Both the position numbers and the translations under genes were made by a program. A stretch of 64,000 bases of DNA. It comes from Ruegeria arenilitoris. Lineage in GTDB: Bacteria > Pseudomonadota > Alphaproteobacteria > Rhodobacterales > Rhodobacteraceae. Under the pieces are notes generated by a model that saw only the letters and a program-made list of their open reading frames with translations, was not told the DNA's origin and did not search any database. Below are positions 1 through 9,645 of the stretch, one piece after another (position 1 is the first letter of the stretch; each line of letters opens with the position of its first letter). The DNA is taken from the NCBI RefSeq assembly GCF_013032445.1, contig NZ_WQCA01000006.1, positions 62,001-126,000 of the forward strand, given 5' to 3'.

Positions 1-255
1 CCGCTGTCGCATAACTTCTGCGAAAGCTGCAATCGCGTGCGCCTGACTTGCACCGGTGAGTTGTTCATGTGCCTCGGCCAAGAGGACATGGCCGACTTGC
101 GCGGCGCTCTGCGTGATCATCCCGACACCGAGCAACCGCTCGAAGACGCAATCCGCGCGGCGATCAACCTCAAGCCCAAGGGCCATGATTTCGACTATTC
201 CCGTCAGGCGGTTGATGGCCAGATGAGCCGTCACATGAGCCACACGGGCGGCTGA
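1..255 (+). CDS. moaA: GTP 3',8-cyclase MoaA, C-terminal part only
   Basis: This is the last 84 codons of MoaA, the radical-SAM enzyme that converts GTP to 3',8-cyclo-GTP in the first step of molybdenum cofactor synthesis. The gene is open at the left edge of the window. The visible part carries the C-terminal cluster motif CxxC-x13-C (FCESC ... LFMC), which binds the second 4Fe-4S cluster near the GTP site, and the conserved NRVRLT segment between the cysteines. The tail with [11 protein letters not shown] and KPKGHDF is typical of MoaA. It stops one base before the start of waaA, so the two are probably co-transcribed. Its cofactor product would serve the molybdenum hydroxylase encoded near 12 kb. 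Confidence 0.95.
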   Translation, partial: PLSHNFCESCNRVRLTCTGELFMCLGQEDMADLRGALRDHPDTEQPLEDAIRAAINLKPKGHDFDYSRQAVDGQMSRHMSHTGG

Positions 256-256
256 C

Positions 257-1579
257 ATGCCGGATCAACCGGGTCGGTCGACACTGCTCTATCACCTGTA
301 TTGCGGCCTGACCGCCGTTGCTGGTCCGCTCGTCTGGCGCACGGTGCGAAAAAAGCTGCAGGCCGCCGATGTACCCGCAATCCGACAGCAAGAACGCCTA
401 GGCCACGCCAGCCTGCCCCGCCCCGACGGTCGTCTAATCTGGTTCCACGCAGCCAGTGTCGGCGAAACCTTGTCGGTGATTAGCCTGATCAAACGGCTAG
501 GCGAGAGTCTACCCGATGCCGAGTTTCTGATTACCTCGGGCACCCCCACCTCGGCCGCACTGATCGAAAAGCGCATGCCGCCCCGCGCGCGCCACCAATA
601 CCCGCCCCTCGACATGCCCGGCCCTGTCCGGCGATTTCTGGCTCATTGGCGCCCCGATGCCGGTATCTTTGTCGAAAGCGAAATCTGGCCGCGCCTGATC
701 GTCGAAGGCGCGACCCGTGGCATCCCGCTGGCCCTGCTCAACGCCCGCCTTTCGGACAAATCCGTTGAAGGTTGGAAGAAACGCCCCGACACGGCACGCT
801 TCATTCTCGACCACTTCCGCTTGTTCCTGACGCAGAACGACAAGACGGCCAGAAACCTGATCGACATGGGCGCACGCGTGGAAAGAGTTCAGCCCGGCAC
901 GAACCTGAAGGCAATGTCCGACCCGCTGCCCGTGGATGAGCCCACGCTATCGGACATCCGCGCACAGATCGGAGATCGCCCCGTCTGGATCGCCAGTTCC
1001 ACCCATGCGGGGGAAGAGGAAATCGTTCTGGCAGCTCATGCGGAATTGCTCAAACGCTGGCCCAATCTGCTGTTGCTTTTGATCCCCCGCCACCCCGAGC
1101 GCCGCAAAGACGTGGTCGCGCTGATTGAGCAAGCTGGACAAAACGCAGCGCTCCGGTCAACCGGAGATCAGATCGCCGAAGAAACACAAATCTACGTGGC
1201 GGACACTTTGGGCGAGACCGGCACCTGGTACGCCCTCTGTCCCGTCGTGTTTCTGGGCGGTTCCTTAAAAGAGATCGGCGGCCATAACCCGTTCGAACCT
1301 GCCCAAGCCGGAGCCGCCGTGATCACTGGCACGGGCTATTTCAACTTTGCTGAAACCTTTGCCCCGCTGATCGAATCCGGAGGAGCGCTGCAAGTCCAAT
1401 CCGCCGAAGACCTGACCGCCGCCGTAGCAACCTGGCTGTCGGACCAAAACGCCTTGGATACAGCACGCAAAGCCGCAAAATCCTGCGTGAACACGCAAAA
1501 ATCCGCGCTGGATGCAATCGTCGAAACGCTCTGCAGCCAACTCAGCCTGTCTGACCGAGATCCAACTTCATCTGGCTAA
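257..1579 (+). CDS. waaA: 3-deoxy-D-manno-octulosonic acid (Kdo) transferase
   Basis: WaaA (KdtA) moves Kdo from CMP-Kdo to lipid IVA at the inner face of the cytoplasmic membrane, an essential step in lipopolysaccharide core assembly (family GT30). The 440-residue protein has a short hydrophobic N-terminus (about residues 10-27). It then has the HAASVGE motif whose Glu (about residue 70) matches the family catalytic base, ESEIWP (140-145), a GTNLK segment (214-218), ASSTHAGEE (246-254), PRHPER (277-282) and GGHNPFEPA (341-349). The length is normal. The ATG lies one base after the moaA stop. The last codons and stop (TSSG*) are made by the outer part of a 3'-end motif described separately. 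Confidence 0.95.
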   Translation: MPDQPGRSTLLYHLYCGLTAVAGPLVWRTVRKKLQAADVPAIRQQERLGHASLPRPDGRLIWFHAASVGETLSVISLIKRLGESLPDAEFLITSGTPTSAALIEKRMPPRARHQYPPLDMPGPVRRFLAHWRPDAGIFVESEIWPRLIVEGATRGIPLALLNARLSDKSVEGWKKRPDTARFILDHFRLFLTQNDKTARNLIDMGARVERVQPGTNLKAMSDPLPVDEPTLSDIRAQIGDRPVWIASSTHAGEEEIVLAAHAELLKRWPNLLLLLIPRHPERRKDVVALIEQAGQNAALRSTGDQIAEETQIYVADTLGETGTWYALCPVVFLGGSLKEIGGHNPFEPAQAGAAVITGTGYFNFAETFAPLIESGGALQVQSAEDLTAAVATWLSDQNALDTARKAAKSCVNTQKSALDAIVETLCSQLSLSDRDPTSSG

Positions 1580-1612
1580 AAATATCCTGGGGTGCGGGGG
1601 CAGAGCCCCCGC
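1566..1612 (-). repeat. Dispersed 3'-end element with hairpin, copy A
   Basis: Read on the minus strand this holds an 8-bp G/C hairpin (1605-1612 with 1594-1601, three-base loop). A short spacer, a T-rich stretch (GGATATTTTTAG) and CAGATGAAG follow. The right-hand part matches the sequence after cobT at 31,650-31,683. It lies between the convergent ends of waaA and the M20 gene and overlaps the last codons and stop of waaA. The hairpin plus T-rich tract could terminate minus-strand transcripts of the M20 gene, but the T-run is about ten bases from the stem, so it is not a textbook terminator. Confidence 0.55.
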
Positions 1613-1620
1613 CCTGTCCG

Positions 1621-2784
1621 TCAAGCCGCAGGCATCCGCTGCTCAACAATTTCTGCCCACCAACTGCACCCAGCCGGAATAGCCTCGTCGTTGAAATTGT
1701 ATTCGGGATGATGCACCGCCGCCGTGTCGCCATTGCCGACCAGAATATACGCACCGGGACGTTCTTCGAGCATAAAGGCAAAATCCTCGCCCCCCATGAT
1801 CAACGGCGCCTCATCGCAACTGCCCGATACGGAGCGTGCCACATCAGCGGCGAAATCGGTCTGCGCGTCACTGTTCACCATCACCGGATAGCCTCGGTAA
1901 TATGTCACCTCGGCGGCCCCACCAAATGTCGCAGCCACACCGTTGCAAATCTCCTTGATGCGTTTCTCTGCCAGATCGCGCATCTCTCGGCTCATCGTGC
2001 GAACAGTCCCTTTCAACTGCACCGTTTGCGGGATCACGTTGAAGGCAGTGGACGAGGTCTCAAAGGACGTTACCGAGACCACAACTTGATCGACCGGATC
2101 CGCATTGCGCGCCGCAACCGTTTGCAACGCCAATACCGCCTGTGCGGCCATCACTGTGGTATCGACAGTTTCATGCGGCTTGGCTGCGTGACCACCTTTG
2201 CCTTCGAATGTAATATCGAACTGATCGGTGGCAGCAAAAAACGCGCCCGGACGAATGGCGAAACTGCCCACGGGCCGACCGGGCCAGTTGTGCATACCGT
2301 AAACTTCCTGAATACCCCAGCGGTCCATCATGCCATCTTCGCACATCTCGCGGCCACCGCCGCCGCCCTCTTCCGCTGGCTGGAAGATCACCACAACCGT
2401 CCCATCGAAATTCCGCGTCTCCGAGAGGTATTTCGCCGCCCCCAGCAACATCGCCGTGTGCCCATCATGGCCACAAGCGTGCATCGCACCCTCGGTCTTT
2501 GAGGCATAGTCCAGCCCCGTCGCCTCAAGGATCGGCAGCGCGTCCATGTCGGCCCGCAGTCCGATCACCTTGCCGCCCGTATCGACCTTGCCCTTGATGA
2601 CACCGACAACACCTGTGCGGCCAATGCCCGTCACAACCTCGTCACATCCGAACTCCCTCAGTTTGTCCGCGACCAGTGCACTTGTGCGATGCGTTTCAAA
2701 CAGGATTTCGGGGTTTTCATGAATGTCGCGGCGCCATTCGGTGATTTCACCTTGCAACTCGGCGAAGCGATTTTTGATCGGCAT
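1621..2784 (-). CDS. M20 family metallopeptidase / amidohydrolase (hippurate hydrolase-like)
   Basis: This is a 387-residue member of the M20/HipO-AbgB amidohydrolases, cytoplasmic two-metal enzymes that remove acyl or amino-acid groups from amide-linked substrates. Visible signatures are RRDIHENPE (18-26), RADMDALP (77-84), the metal and catalytic segment MHACGHDGHT (101-110), FQPAEEG with the general-base Glu (134-140), GMHNWPG (163-169) and GGEDFAFML near the C-terminus. I chose the ATG at 2784 because GGGAG lies six bases upstream. An ATG two codons earlier directly abuts that site. The substrate cannot be told from sequence; N-acyl amino acids, hippurate or indole-3-acetyl amino acids are all possible. 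It converges with waaA. Confidence 0.9.
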   Translation of the reverse strand: MPIKNRFAELQGEITEWRRDIHENPEILFETHRTSALVADKLREFGCDEVVTGIGRTGVVGVIKGKVDTGGKVIGLRADMDALPILEATGLDYASKTEGAMHACGHDGHTAMLLGAAKYLSETRNFDGTVVVIFQPAEEGGGGGREMCEDGMMDRWGIQEVYGMHNWPGRPVGSFAIRPGAFFAATDQFDITFEGKGGHAAKPHETVDTTVMAAQAVLALQTVAARNADPVDQVVVSVTSFETSSTAFNVIPQTVQLKGTVRTMSREMRDLAEKRIKEICNGVAATFGGAAEVTYYRGYPVMVNSDAQTDFAADVARSVSGSCDEAPLIMGGEDFAFMLEERPGAYILVGNGDTAAVHHPEYNFNDEAIPAGCSWWAEIVEQRMPAA

Positions 2785-2841
2785 GGTCATCTCCCATTTT
2801 GTTCTTGTGACCGAGGTTCACCCCGGCGTGCATTTTTGGCG

Positions 2842-3984
2842 TCAATCCAAAGGCGCAGGCCGCAGCGCGCCTGCTAACAGGACAATCAGAATGGCCAAAG
2901 GCAGCAAAGCCGTGAACGCCAGTCGTAATGTAAGCATCTCTGCCAGAAACCCAATAAGCGGCGGGCCAATCAGCAGCCCTCCGTAACCGAGTGTCGCCAC
3001 ACTGGCGATGGCCCGCCCAGGCGGTACGTGCGGATCACTGGCGGCCCGGCTAAAGGCCAGCGGCATGATGACGGCATAACCAACGCCCATCAGCGCAAAC
3101 CCCGCGAGTGCCAGCCCAGCCTCGCCTGCCGAAACAACCCCCAGTACGCCCAACGCCGCGCAAACGCCACCGAATCGGGCGGTTGCAACGGGGCCAAAGC
3201 GTGAGATCACAAAGCCCCCGGCCAAACGGAAAGCCACCATTGTCACGGAAAAAACTGCGTACCCGAGGGCCGCGACACTTTCCGCCGCTCCGGTCACGTC
3301 GCGCAGAAAGATCGCGCTCCAATCCGCAACGGCGCCTTCGCCCAATGCGCCGCACAGGGCGGTAAAGCCCACAAGGATCAGCGCGCCAGAGGGCAAGGCA
3401 AGAACAGCGCCCCCATGCGACGCCGCCTTGCGGGACGACCAGCGTACCCAGGACAGGGCCAGCGCCAAGGCCACGACGACACCACCAGCCAGCAAAAAGT
3501 GCTGCATAACCGTCAGCCCCATCTGCACCGCGCCATATCCGCTGAGCGCGCCCAGCCCGGCCCCAAGACTCCACATCGCGTGGAACGAGGACATGACGGG
3601 CTTGCGGTAGGCCAGTTCCACCTCGGCAGCCCAGGCGTTCATAGCCACGTCCATCGAGCCATGAAAGGCCCCGAACACAAACAGGAACGCCGCCAGCGTC
3701 CAGAACCCGCCCGCCATGGCCAGCAGGATCAGCGACAGCGTGTAGAGAACCGCAATGACCCGCGTCAGCGCAACGGCGCCAAACCGGTCGGTTAACCGCC
3801 CGGTCACCGGAAAGGAACACACTGCCCCCGCGGCCATAAACAACAGGCCATAGCCCAGCGCCTCATGCGTCAGGTCCAATCGGTCGCGCACGGCGGGGAT
3901 ACGAGACGCCCAGATGCCGAACAGCGCACCGTTGAGGATGAACATGGCAGCCACGGCCCGCCACGCGGCCACAAGTCCGATCAC
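2842..3984 (-). CDS. MFS transporter
   Basis: This is a 380-residue integral membrane protein of the major facilitator superfamily with about 12 hydrophobic helices. The first cytoplasmic loop holds a GRLTDRFGA segment matching the MFS motif A. The opening WRAVAAMFILNGALFGIWASRIPAVRDRL resembles the YbjJ/FucP-like group often annotated as sugar or drug transporters, but the substrate is unknown. The GTG start at 3984 has AAAGGA seven bases upstream. It sits just upstream of the M20 hydrolase on the same strand (about 57 bases apart), so the two may be co-transcribed; a shared substrate is only a guess. Confidence 0.85.
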   Translation of the reverse strand: MIGLVAAWRAVAAMFILNGALFGIWASRIPAVRDRLDLTHEALGYGLLFMAAGAVCSFPVTGRLTDRFGAVALTRVIAVLYTLSLILLAMAGGFWTLAAFLFVFGAFHGSMDVAMNAWAAEVELAYRKPVMSSFHAMWSLGAGLGALSGYGAVQMGLTVMQHFLLAGGVVVALALALSWVRWSSRKAASHGGAVLALPSGALILVGFTALCGALGEGAVADWSAIFLRDVTGAAESVAALGYAVFSVTMVAFRLAGGFVISRFGPVATARFGGVCAALGVLGVVSAGEAGLALAGFALMGVGYAVIMPLAFSRAASDPHVPPGRAIASVATLGYGGLLIGPPLIGFLAEMLTLRLAFTALLPLAILIVLLAGALRPAPLD

Positions 3985-4053
3985 CGGGTTTCCTTTGAAG
4001 ACAGCGTCACTCGCCCCTGTTCTACAGGTTGGGGGCGGATTGGCAAATGCAGA

Positions 4054-5331
4054 TCACTCCAGCCGTTTGCGGATTTGTCGGATCGCGAACCAAACCGCCA
4101 GAACCACCGGGATCGTCACTGCGGCAGTCAACATCCCCTTACTGATCCCAGCTTTGGTCAACGGGTACAGCACATAACTGGCCAACGAGACCGCATAATA
4201 ACTGATTGCCACGACCGAGAGCCCCTCGACCGTGTGCTGCAAACGCAGGGCCAGATCGGCGCGGCGATCCATGCTTTCCAACAGCGCCTGATTCTGCGCG
4301 CTACGTTCCACGTCTACCCGCGTACGCAACAGTTCCCCGGCCCGAATGGCCCGATCGGACAGTGCCTGCAGGCGTCGTTCCGTGGCCTTCACTGTGCGCA
4401 TGGCTGGATCGTAACGGCGCATCATGAAATCGGCGAAGCTCTGACGGCCCTCGAATCGCTCCTCCCGCAGCACTTCGATCCGTTGGTTCACAATCGCCTC
4501 ATATGCCCCTGTGGCCCCGAACCGGAAAGAACACTGGGCCGAGAGAGTTTCCAGTTCGGTCGAGGTAGACAGAAGATCGGGCAGCAATTGGTCCGGATGG
4601 GCCGAGTTGTCGGTCATCTGCCCCATCAACCCGGTCAGCCTGCTGTCCAACTCGCCGATGCGGGGAGTCAGTTGTTTGACCCGCGCGAACCCCAGCATTG
4701 ACATCGCCTTGTAGGTCTCGATCTCACACAGGCGCTGAATAATACGCCCGGTCCTGCGCCGCCCAGAACCCTTGGTCACAAACAGCGCAAACCGCATGTG
4801 ACCAGCCGGATCGATGCGGAAGTCGCAAGCGCAAATAGCCGCGTCGTCCAGAACCCGCGCCACAGCTAGGCTTTCGGGCTCGAACCAATCCGCCAAAGCC
4901 GCCTGAACCGAGTCATCCTCTCGCCGTTCGACCACTCGGATCATCGCCGAGGTCACTCTCTGGCCGGGGCTGGCCATCAACCAATCAGGCGGAAAAACCT
5001 CGAAATCAGCCGGGTTAAAAGGCCGGTCACTGACGTTTTGCGTGATCGCGGTGTAGGTCACGAACTCGGTATGCTGTTCCCATTTCAACCAATGGCGACC
5101 GATCTGTCCTGCGTAGTGAGTGGCCTGAGGTTGAGGGTGTTGCGCGCCATGCCGATCCAACAGGTTGATCAGATGGGCCAGATCCTCATCCCGATCCCGT
5201 GCTGCCGCGGCCTCGGGCTTTTTGATTGCCAGAAAGGCCACGGTGCACGGCGTTCCTGCGACTGGAAAAGGGCGTGCGTGCAGCTCATTGGCCAAAGCAT
5301 AGCGCAGGGGATGGTCGTCGATGGGCGTCAT
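4054..5331 (-). CDS. DUF3422 family membrane-anchored protein
   Basis: This 425-residue protein matches the DUF3422 family by its opening (DDHPLRYALANELHARPFP) and its overall layout. It has a large soluble N-terminal part, a helical region rich in Arg and Glu (about 240-360) that may form a coiled coil, and two hydrophobic helices near the end (about 370-391 and 400-417) followed by a basic tail. This suggests a cytoplasmic protein held to the inner membrane by a C-terminal hairpin. Its function is not established to my knowledge. It follows a promoter-like AT-rich stretch (about 5,370-5,420) shared with no close upstream partner. Confidence 0.85.
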   Translation of the reverse strand: MTPIDDHPLRYALANELHARPFPVAGTPCTVAFLAIKKPEAAAARDRDEDLAHLINLLDRHGAQHPQPQATHYAGQIGRHWLKWEQHTEFVTYTAITQNVSDRPFNPADFEVFPPDWLMASPGQRVTSAMIRVVERREDDSVQAALADWFEPESLAVARVLDDAAICACDFRIDPAGHMRFALFVTKGSGRRRTGRIIQRLCEIETYKAMSMLGFARVKQLTPRIGELDSRLTGLMGQMTDNSAHPDQLLPDLLSTSTELETLSAQCSFRFGATGAYEAIVNQRIEVLREERFEGRQSFADFMMRRYDPAMRTVKATERRLQALSDRAIRAGELLRTRVDVERSAQNQALLESMDRRADLALRLQHTVEGLSVVAISYYAVSLASYVLYPLTKAGISKGMLTAAVTIPVVLAVWFAIRQIRKRLE

Positions 5332-5437
5332 ACAGGGCTCCGATTCATCCCGGCACTATACGGGACACCGGAAATACATCAATTCTCTTTTTATTTCATA
5401 TACTTACATGAATACAAAAGTATACACTTCTGCTATG

Positions 5438-5794
5438 TCATTGATTTGGCTGCCACAGCTCGATCGGATTGCCCTCAGGGTCGTGAATGCGAGCAAATTT
5501 TCCAACCTCACTGTCCCATTCCTCTCGGGTTTCAACCGTGATCCCGGCGGCCTGCAATTGTGTGATCATGGCGGCCAGATTATTGACACGGAAATTGATC
5601 ATCCATTGCTGCTCGGCTCGTCCAAAATACTCTGTATCCTGCGCGAATGGGGCAAAAACCGTGTACCCCTCACGCTGCTTCCAGGGCACCGGGTCGTAGT
5701 GATTGACGCCAAGGTGCGTTTCGTACCACTTGCTCAACGCTTCAGGATCACGGGCGCGAAAAAACACGCCGCCTATGCCGTTCACTTTCTCCAT
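5438..5794 (-). CDS. VOC (glyoxalase/bleomycin-resistance) family protein
   Basis: This 118-residue protein has the vicinal-oxygen-chelate fold in two beta-alpha-beta halves. The first begins NGIGGVFFRARDPEALSKWYETHLG and the second ends in HDPEGNPIELWQ, where the Glu is the usual C-terminal metal ligand. Members act as glyoxalases, dioxygenases, or fosfomycin and bleomycin resistance proteins. I cannot assign a substrate. The start is supported by AGGAGG six bases upstream of ATG 5794. The gene stands alone between the DUF3422 gene and the pntAB terminator. Confidence 0.88.
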   Translation of the reverse strand: MEKVNGIGGVFFRARDPEALSKWYETHLGVNHYDPVPWKQREGYTVFAPFAQDTEYFGRAEQQWMINFRVNNLAAMITQLQAAGITVETREEWDSEVGKFARIHDPEGNPIELWQPNQ

Positions 5795-5833
5795 AATTCA
5801 CCTCCTGCACCCACAGCCTACAGCAAAACGAAA

Positions 5834-5858
5834 AAAGGCGCCCGGGTGGGGCGCCTTT
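5834..5858 (-). terminator. Rho-independent terminator after pntB
   Basis: A 9-bp stem (5834-5842 with 5850-5858, AAAGGCGCC / GGCGCCTTT) closes a seven-base loop. On the minus strand a run of Ts followed by CGTTTTG comes immediately after the stem. It starts 20 bases past the pntB stop and so ends the pntAB transcript before the VOC gene. Confidence 0.85.
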
Positions 5859-5878
5859 GATGTTGGTTGCAGCCTTGA

Positions 5879-7333
5879 TCAGTCGATCATCGGTAGCAGC
5901 TTGTCCAGCGATTGCTTGGCATCGCCGTAGAACATGCGGGTGTTCTCTTTGAAGAACAGCGGATTTTCGATGCCCGAATACCCGGTGCCCTGACCACGTT
6001 TCGATACAAACACCTGCTTGGCCTTCCAGCATTCCAGAACCGGCATGCCGGCGATGGGGCTGTTGGGGTCTTCCTGTGCCGCAGGGTTCACGATGTCGTT
6101 CGACCCGATCACGATAGCCACATCCGTATCCGGGAAGTCGTCGTTGATCTCGTCCATTTCCAGAACGATGTCGTACGGCACCTTCGCCTCGGCCAGCAGA
6201 ACGTTCATGTGGCCCGGCAGACGACCCGCAACGGGGTGGATCGCAAAGCGCACCTCTTTGCCCTTGGCACGCAGCTTGCGGACCAGTTCGCTGACCGACT
6301 GCTGTGCCTGCGCCACCGCCATGCCGTAGCCCGGAATGATGATCACGCTGTCGGCGTCATTCAGAGCAGCCGCAACGCCGTCGGCGTCGATGGCAACCTG
6401 CTCACCTTCCACGGCCATCTGCTCACCCTGTGGGCCACCAAAGCCGCCCAGGATCACGCTGACAAAGTGACGGTTCATCGCTTTACACATGATGTAGGAC
6501 AGGATAGCACCGGACGAGCCCACCAGCGCACCAACCACGATCAGCAGGTCGTTGCCCAGCGAGAAGCCGATAGCCGCCGCGGCCCAGCCCGAGTAGCTGT
6601 TCAGCATCGACACAACCACCGGCATGTCGGCACCGCCGATGCCCATGATCAGGTGATAGCCGATGAACAGAGCCGCCAGCGTCATCAGGAACAGCGGGAA
6701 GAAGCCGCCCGATGCGGTGTACCAGATCAGGCAGATCAGCGAGAGACCAGCCGCCGCTGCATTCAGCGCATGGCCGCCCGGCAGCTTGGTCGCCGCCGAG
6801 GTCACCTTACCGGCCAGCTTGCCATAAGCCACGACCGAGCCGGTAAAGGTGATCGCACCGATGAAGATGCCCAGGAACAGCTCGACATGCAGGATCGCCA
6901 GTTCGGCGGATGTCTTCTTGGCGATAAGCTTGGCGAAAGCGCCCAGATCGCTCAGGTCCGCCTCTTTCGCGCTGTCGGCAATGGCCATGACCTGCGCCAC
7001 GTTGCCGATCTCAAAATGTGCGTTGAAGCCTACGAATACAGCCGCCAGACCGACCAGCGAGTGCATCGCAGCCACAAGCTGCGGCATCTCGGTCATCTGC
7101 ACGCGCTGCGCCACATATTGACCGATCAGACCGCCGCCGATGATCAGCAGCAGCGACAGCAGCCACAGGCCCGAACCCGGACCGACCAGCGTGGCAAAGA
7201 CCGCCAGCGCCATGCCGACGATGCCATACCAGACCGCGCGCTTGGCGCTTTCCTGGTTCGACAGACCACCGAGCGAAAGGATGAACAGAACAGCCGCAAC
7301 GACGTAGGCGGCAGTAGTGAAGCCAAATTCCAT
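5879..7333 (-). CDS. pntB: NAD(P) transhydrogenase subunit beta
   Basis: PntB is the NADP(H)-binding subunit of the proton-translocating transhydrogenase, which uses the proton gradient to reduce NADP+ with NADH at the inner membrane. The 484-residue protein has an N-terminal membrane domain of about nine helices. The C-terminal domain III has [41 protein letters not shown] and the [10 protein letters not shown] segment seen in all PntB. AAGGAGG lies eight bases before ATG 7333. It begins 13 bases after the pntA stop, consistent with one operon and coupled translation. It is closed by the terminator at 5834-5858. Confidence 0.97.
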   Translation of the reverse strand: MEFGFTTAAYVVAAVLFILSLGGLSNQESAKRAVWYGIVGMALAVFATLVGPGSGLWLLSLLLIIGGGLIGQYVAQRVQMTEMPQLVAAMHSLVGLAAVFVGFNAHFEIGNVAQVMAIADSAKEADLSDLGAFAKLIAKKTSAELAILHVELFLGIFIGAITFTGSVVAYGKLAGKVTSAATKLPGGHALNAAAAGLSLICLIWYTASGGFFPLFLMTLAALFIGYHLIMGIGGADMPVVVSMLNSYSGWAAAAIGFSLGNDLLIVVGALVGSSGAILSYIMCKAMNRHFVSVILGGFGGPQGEQMAVEGEQVAIDADGVAAALNDADSVIIIPGYGMAVAQAQQSVSELVRKLRAKGKEVRFAIHPVAGRLPGHMNVLLAEAKVPYDIVLEMDEINDDFPDTDVAIVIGSNDIVNPAAQEDPNSPIAGMPVLECWKAKQVFVSKRGQGTGYSGIENPLFFKENTRMFYGDAKQSLDKLLPMID

Positions 7334-7346
7334 GTGCCCGGCCTCC

Positions 7347-8918
7347 TTAAGATTTCTGGAACATGGCGAGCATGCGCCGGGTTACGAGGAAGCCGCCGAA
7401 GATGTTGATCCCGGCCATGAAGACGGACAGCGCCGCCAGCAGGATGACCAGGAACGATCCCGATCCGATCTGCATCAAAGCCCCAACGATAATGATCGAC
7501 GAGATCGCGTTGGTGATCGCCATCAGCGGAGTATGTAAGCTGTGCGAGACGTTCCAGATCACCTGGAAGCCCACGAAGATCGCCAGCACGAAAACGATGA
7601 AGTGCTGCATGAAGCTGGCCGGAGCGATCAGCCCCACCAACAGCATCAACGCGCCACCTACACCCAGCAGCGTAAACTGCTGCTTGGTCTGCGCTTTGAA
7701 GGCGGCTATCTCTTGCGCCTTTTTCTCTTCCGGGGTCAGTTCTTTGACTTCCGGTTTTTTCTGCGCCGCGATTGCCTGCACTTTCGGCGGCGGCGGCGGG
7801 AAGGTGATCTCACCCTCATGGGTCACGGTCGCGCCGCGGATCACGTCATCTTCCATGTCGTGATTGATCTGACCGTCTTTCTCGGGCGTCAGGTCAGTCA
7901 TCATGTGGCGGATGTTGGTCGCGTACAGAGACGAGGACTGCGCCGCCATCCGGCTGGGGAAGTCGGTATAGCCGATGATGGTCACGCCATTGTCGGTCAC
8001 GATCTTCTCATCCGGTACGGTCAGCTTGCAGTTGCCGCCTTTTTCCGCCGCAAGGTCAACAATGACCGAGCCCGGCTTCATGCTTTCGACCATATCCTTG
8101 GTCCAAAGCTCGGGCGCTTCGCGGTTGGGGATCAGCGCCGTGGTGATGACGATGTCCATCTCAGGCGCCAGTTCACGGAACTTGGCCAACTGCGCATTGC
8201 GGAATTCTTCGGACTGAACCGAGGCGTAACCACCGGTCGCTGCGCCATCCTGCTGGTCTTCTTCAAAGTCCAGATAGACGAACTCAGCCCCCATAGATTC
8301 GACCTGCTCGGCCACTTCCGGGCGCACGTCGAAGGCGTAGGTGATCGCACCCAGCGAAGTCGAGGTCCCGATCGCCGCCAGACCGGCCACACCGGCGCCG
8401 ACGATCAACACCTTGGCGGGCGGCACCTTACCGGCCGCCGTCACCTGACCGGTGAAGAACCGACCAAAGTTATTACCTGCCTCGATCACCGCGCGGTAAC
8501 CCGCGATGTTGGCCATCGAGGACAGCGCGTCCATCTTCTGGGCACGGGAAATCCGTGGCACCATCTCCATCGCGATGACGTTGGCACCCTTGGACTTGGC
8601 CAGTTCCATCCCTTCTTCATTGCCCGCCGGGTTGAAGAATGAAATTAAGGTCTTGCCTTTGGTCAGACGCTTCAGCTCGGTCTCAGTCGGGATCCGAACT
8701 TTGGCAATGATGTCAGAGTTTTTCCACAGCGACGCAGCGGTTTTTACGATCTCGACGCCTGCGGCCTCATAGGCCTCGTCCGAGAAGCCGGCAGCAGCAC
8801 CAGCCCCTTTTTCGATGGCGCATTCATAGCCCAGTTTCTGCAACTGCACGGCCGAATCCGGGGTCATTGCGACCCGGTTTTCACCGTCCAGTATTTCCTT
8901 TGGTGTGCCTATCTTCAC
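7347..8918 (-). CDS. pntA: NAD(P) transhydrogenase subunit alpha (fused form)
   Basis: PntA binds NAD(H) and supplies part of the membrane domain of the transhydrogenase. The N-terminal 380 residues form the alanine-dehydrogenase-like domain I, with MKIGTPKE at the start, [19 protein letters not shown] (125-143) and the dinucleotide-binding GAGVAGLAA (174-182). A proline- and Lys/Glu-rich linker (around 365-400) leads to four hydrophobic helices at about 410-520. Many alphaproteobacteria split this subunit into PntAA and PntAB; here it is a single 523-residue chain of the E. coli type. The start is GTG with AGGGGG eight bases upstream. Confidence 0.97.
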   Translation of the reverse strand: MKIGTPKEILDGENRVAMTPDSAVQLQKLGYECAIEKGAGAAAGFSDEAYEAAGVEIVKTAASLWKNSDIIAKVRIPTETELKRLTKGKTLISFFNPAGNEEGMELAKSKGANVIAMEMVPRISRAQKMDALSSMANIAGYRAVIEAGNNFGRFFTGQVTAAGKVPPAKVLIVGAGVAGLAAIGTSTSLGAITYAFDVRPEVAEQVESMGAEFVYLDFEEDQQDGAATGGYASVQSEEFRNAQLAKFRELAPEMDIVITTALIPNREAPELWTKDMVESMKPGSVIVDLAAEKGGNCKLTVPDEKIVTDNGVTIIGYTDFPSRMAAQSSSLYATNIRHMMTDLTPEKDGQINHDMEDDVIRGATVTHEGEITFPPPPPKVQAIAAQKKPEVKELTPEEKKAQEIAAFKAQTKQQFTLLGVGGALMLLVGLIAPASFMQHFIVFVLAIFVGFQVIWNVSHSLHTPLMAITNAISSIIIVGALMQIGSGSFLVILLAALSVFMAGINIFGGFLVTRRMLAMFQKS

Positions 8919-9047
8919 TGGCAGTCCCCCTAATTCTCACTCGATCCGAGCGCGTGGTCGGTTATGTTCGTTCAGCAAACATGTATCCTGCGCAACATTA
9001 TTTCGCAAGCGCAGCAATCGTTACGTGGTGTCATGATCTTGGCCATT

Positions 9048-9503
9048 CTAAATCCACCGGCGAGTCTTACGTTCGTACCGGGCGAAATCCGCGCGAAACG
9101 TACGGCGCAGGCGGTCTTCTTCCGGCAGGATGAAGCGGCGTTCCAACACCCATACGAAGACAGGAACCAAAACCAGAGACAGCACTGCATCAAACCGCAG
9201 AACCAGACCGGCCAAGATCAAAACATCGCCCACATAGATCGGGTTGCGACTGCGGGTGTAAATGCCTGATTGCACCAGCGACGAAGGCGTTTCATGTGGA
9301 ATGACCGTTGTTTTGTGGCGGCGAAATTCGACAATTGCCAGCACCGCAAACAAGATACCGCCACCAATCAGGATGCCGCTCAGCAGATCTGTCAGGCCGC
9401 TGTCCAGGGACAGCCCCAGTGAAAAATGGCGCGCCTGAAGCCAAGCCAGCAAAGCAAACCCGACAAGCCAGACAGGCGGTATGTCGATCCGGCGCATGTT
9501 CAT
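9048..9503 (-). CDS. Small membrane methyltransferase, isoprenylcysteine carboxyl/phospholipid methyltransferase family
   Basis: This 151-residue protein has about four hydrophobic segments followed by the family's SAM-binding core. That core includes the SRNPIYVGDVL motif (about 84-94) and a C-terminal ERRFILPEEDRLRRTFRADFARY segment matching the conserved ExxLxxxFGxxYxxY region. Members methylate isoprenylated cysteine, phospholipids or other membrane-located acceptors. The bacterial substrates are mostly unknown. ATG 9503 or ATG 9497 could be the start; GGGGA lies seven bases before the second. It stands alone between pntA and kynU, and a second member of the family lies at 26,694. Confidence 0.85.
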   Translation of the reverse strand: MNMRRIDIPPVWLVGFALLAWLQARHFSLGLSLDSGLTDLLSGILIGGGILFAVLAIVEFRRHKTTVIPHETPSSLVQSGIYTRSRNPIYVGDVLILAGLVLRFDAVLSLVLVPVFVWVLERRFILPEEDRLRRTFRADFARYERKTRRWI

Positions 9504-9645
9504 TCCCCGCAGTTGACGAAACGTAAAGCTGTGTCGCTTCTGGGCGCTTTCCTATCGCTTTCGGAACAGATTGGCAAAAGCTCAGTATGTCGCATCAATG
9601 GACAGGCAATTGCGGATCGGATAGGCCGAAGACAACCACCGTACC

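Noticed and set aside
5912..7408. Long plus-strand open frame opposite pntB
   Set aside because: It has the same high-G+C antisense pattern and low-quality translation, while pntB on the other strand is unmistakable.
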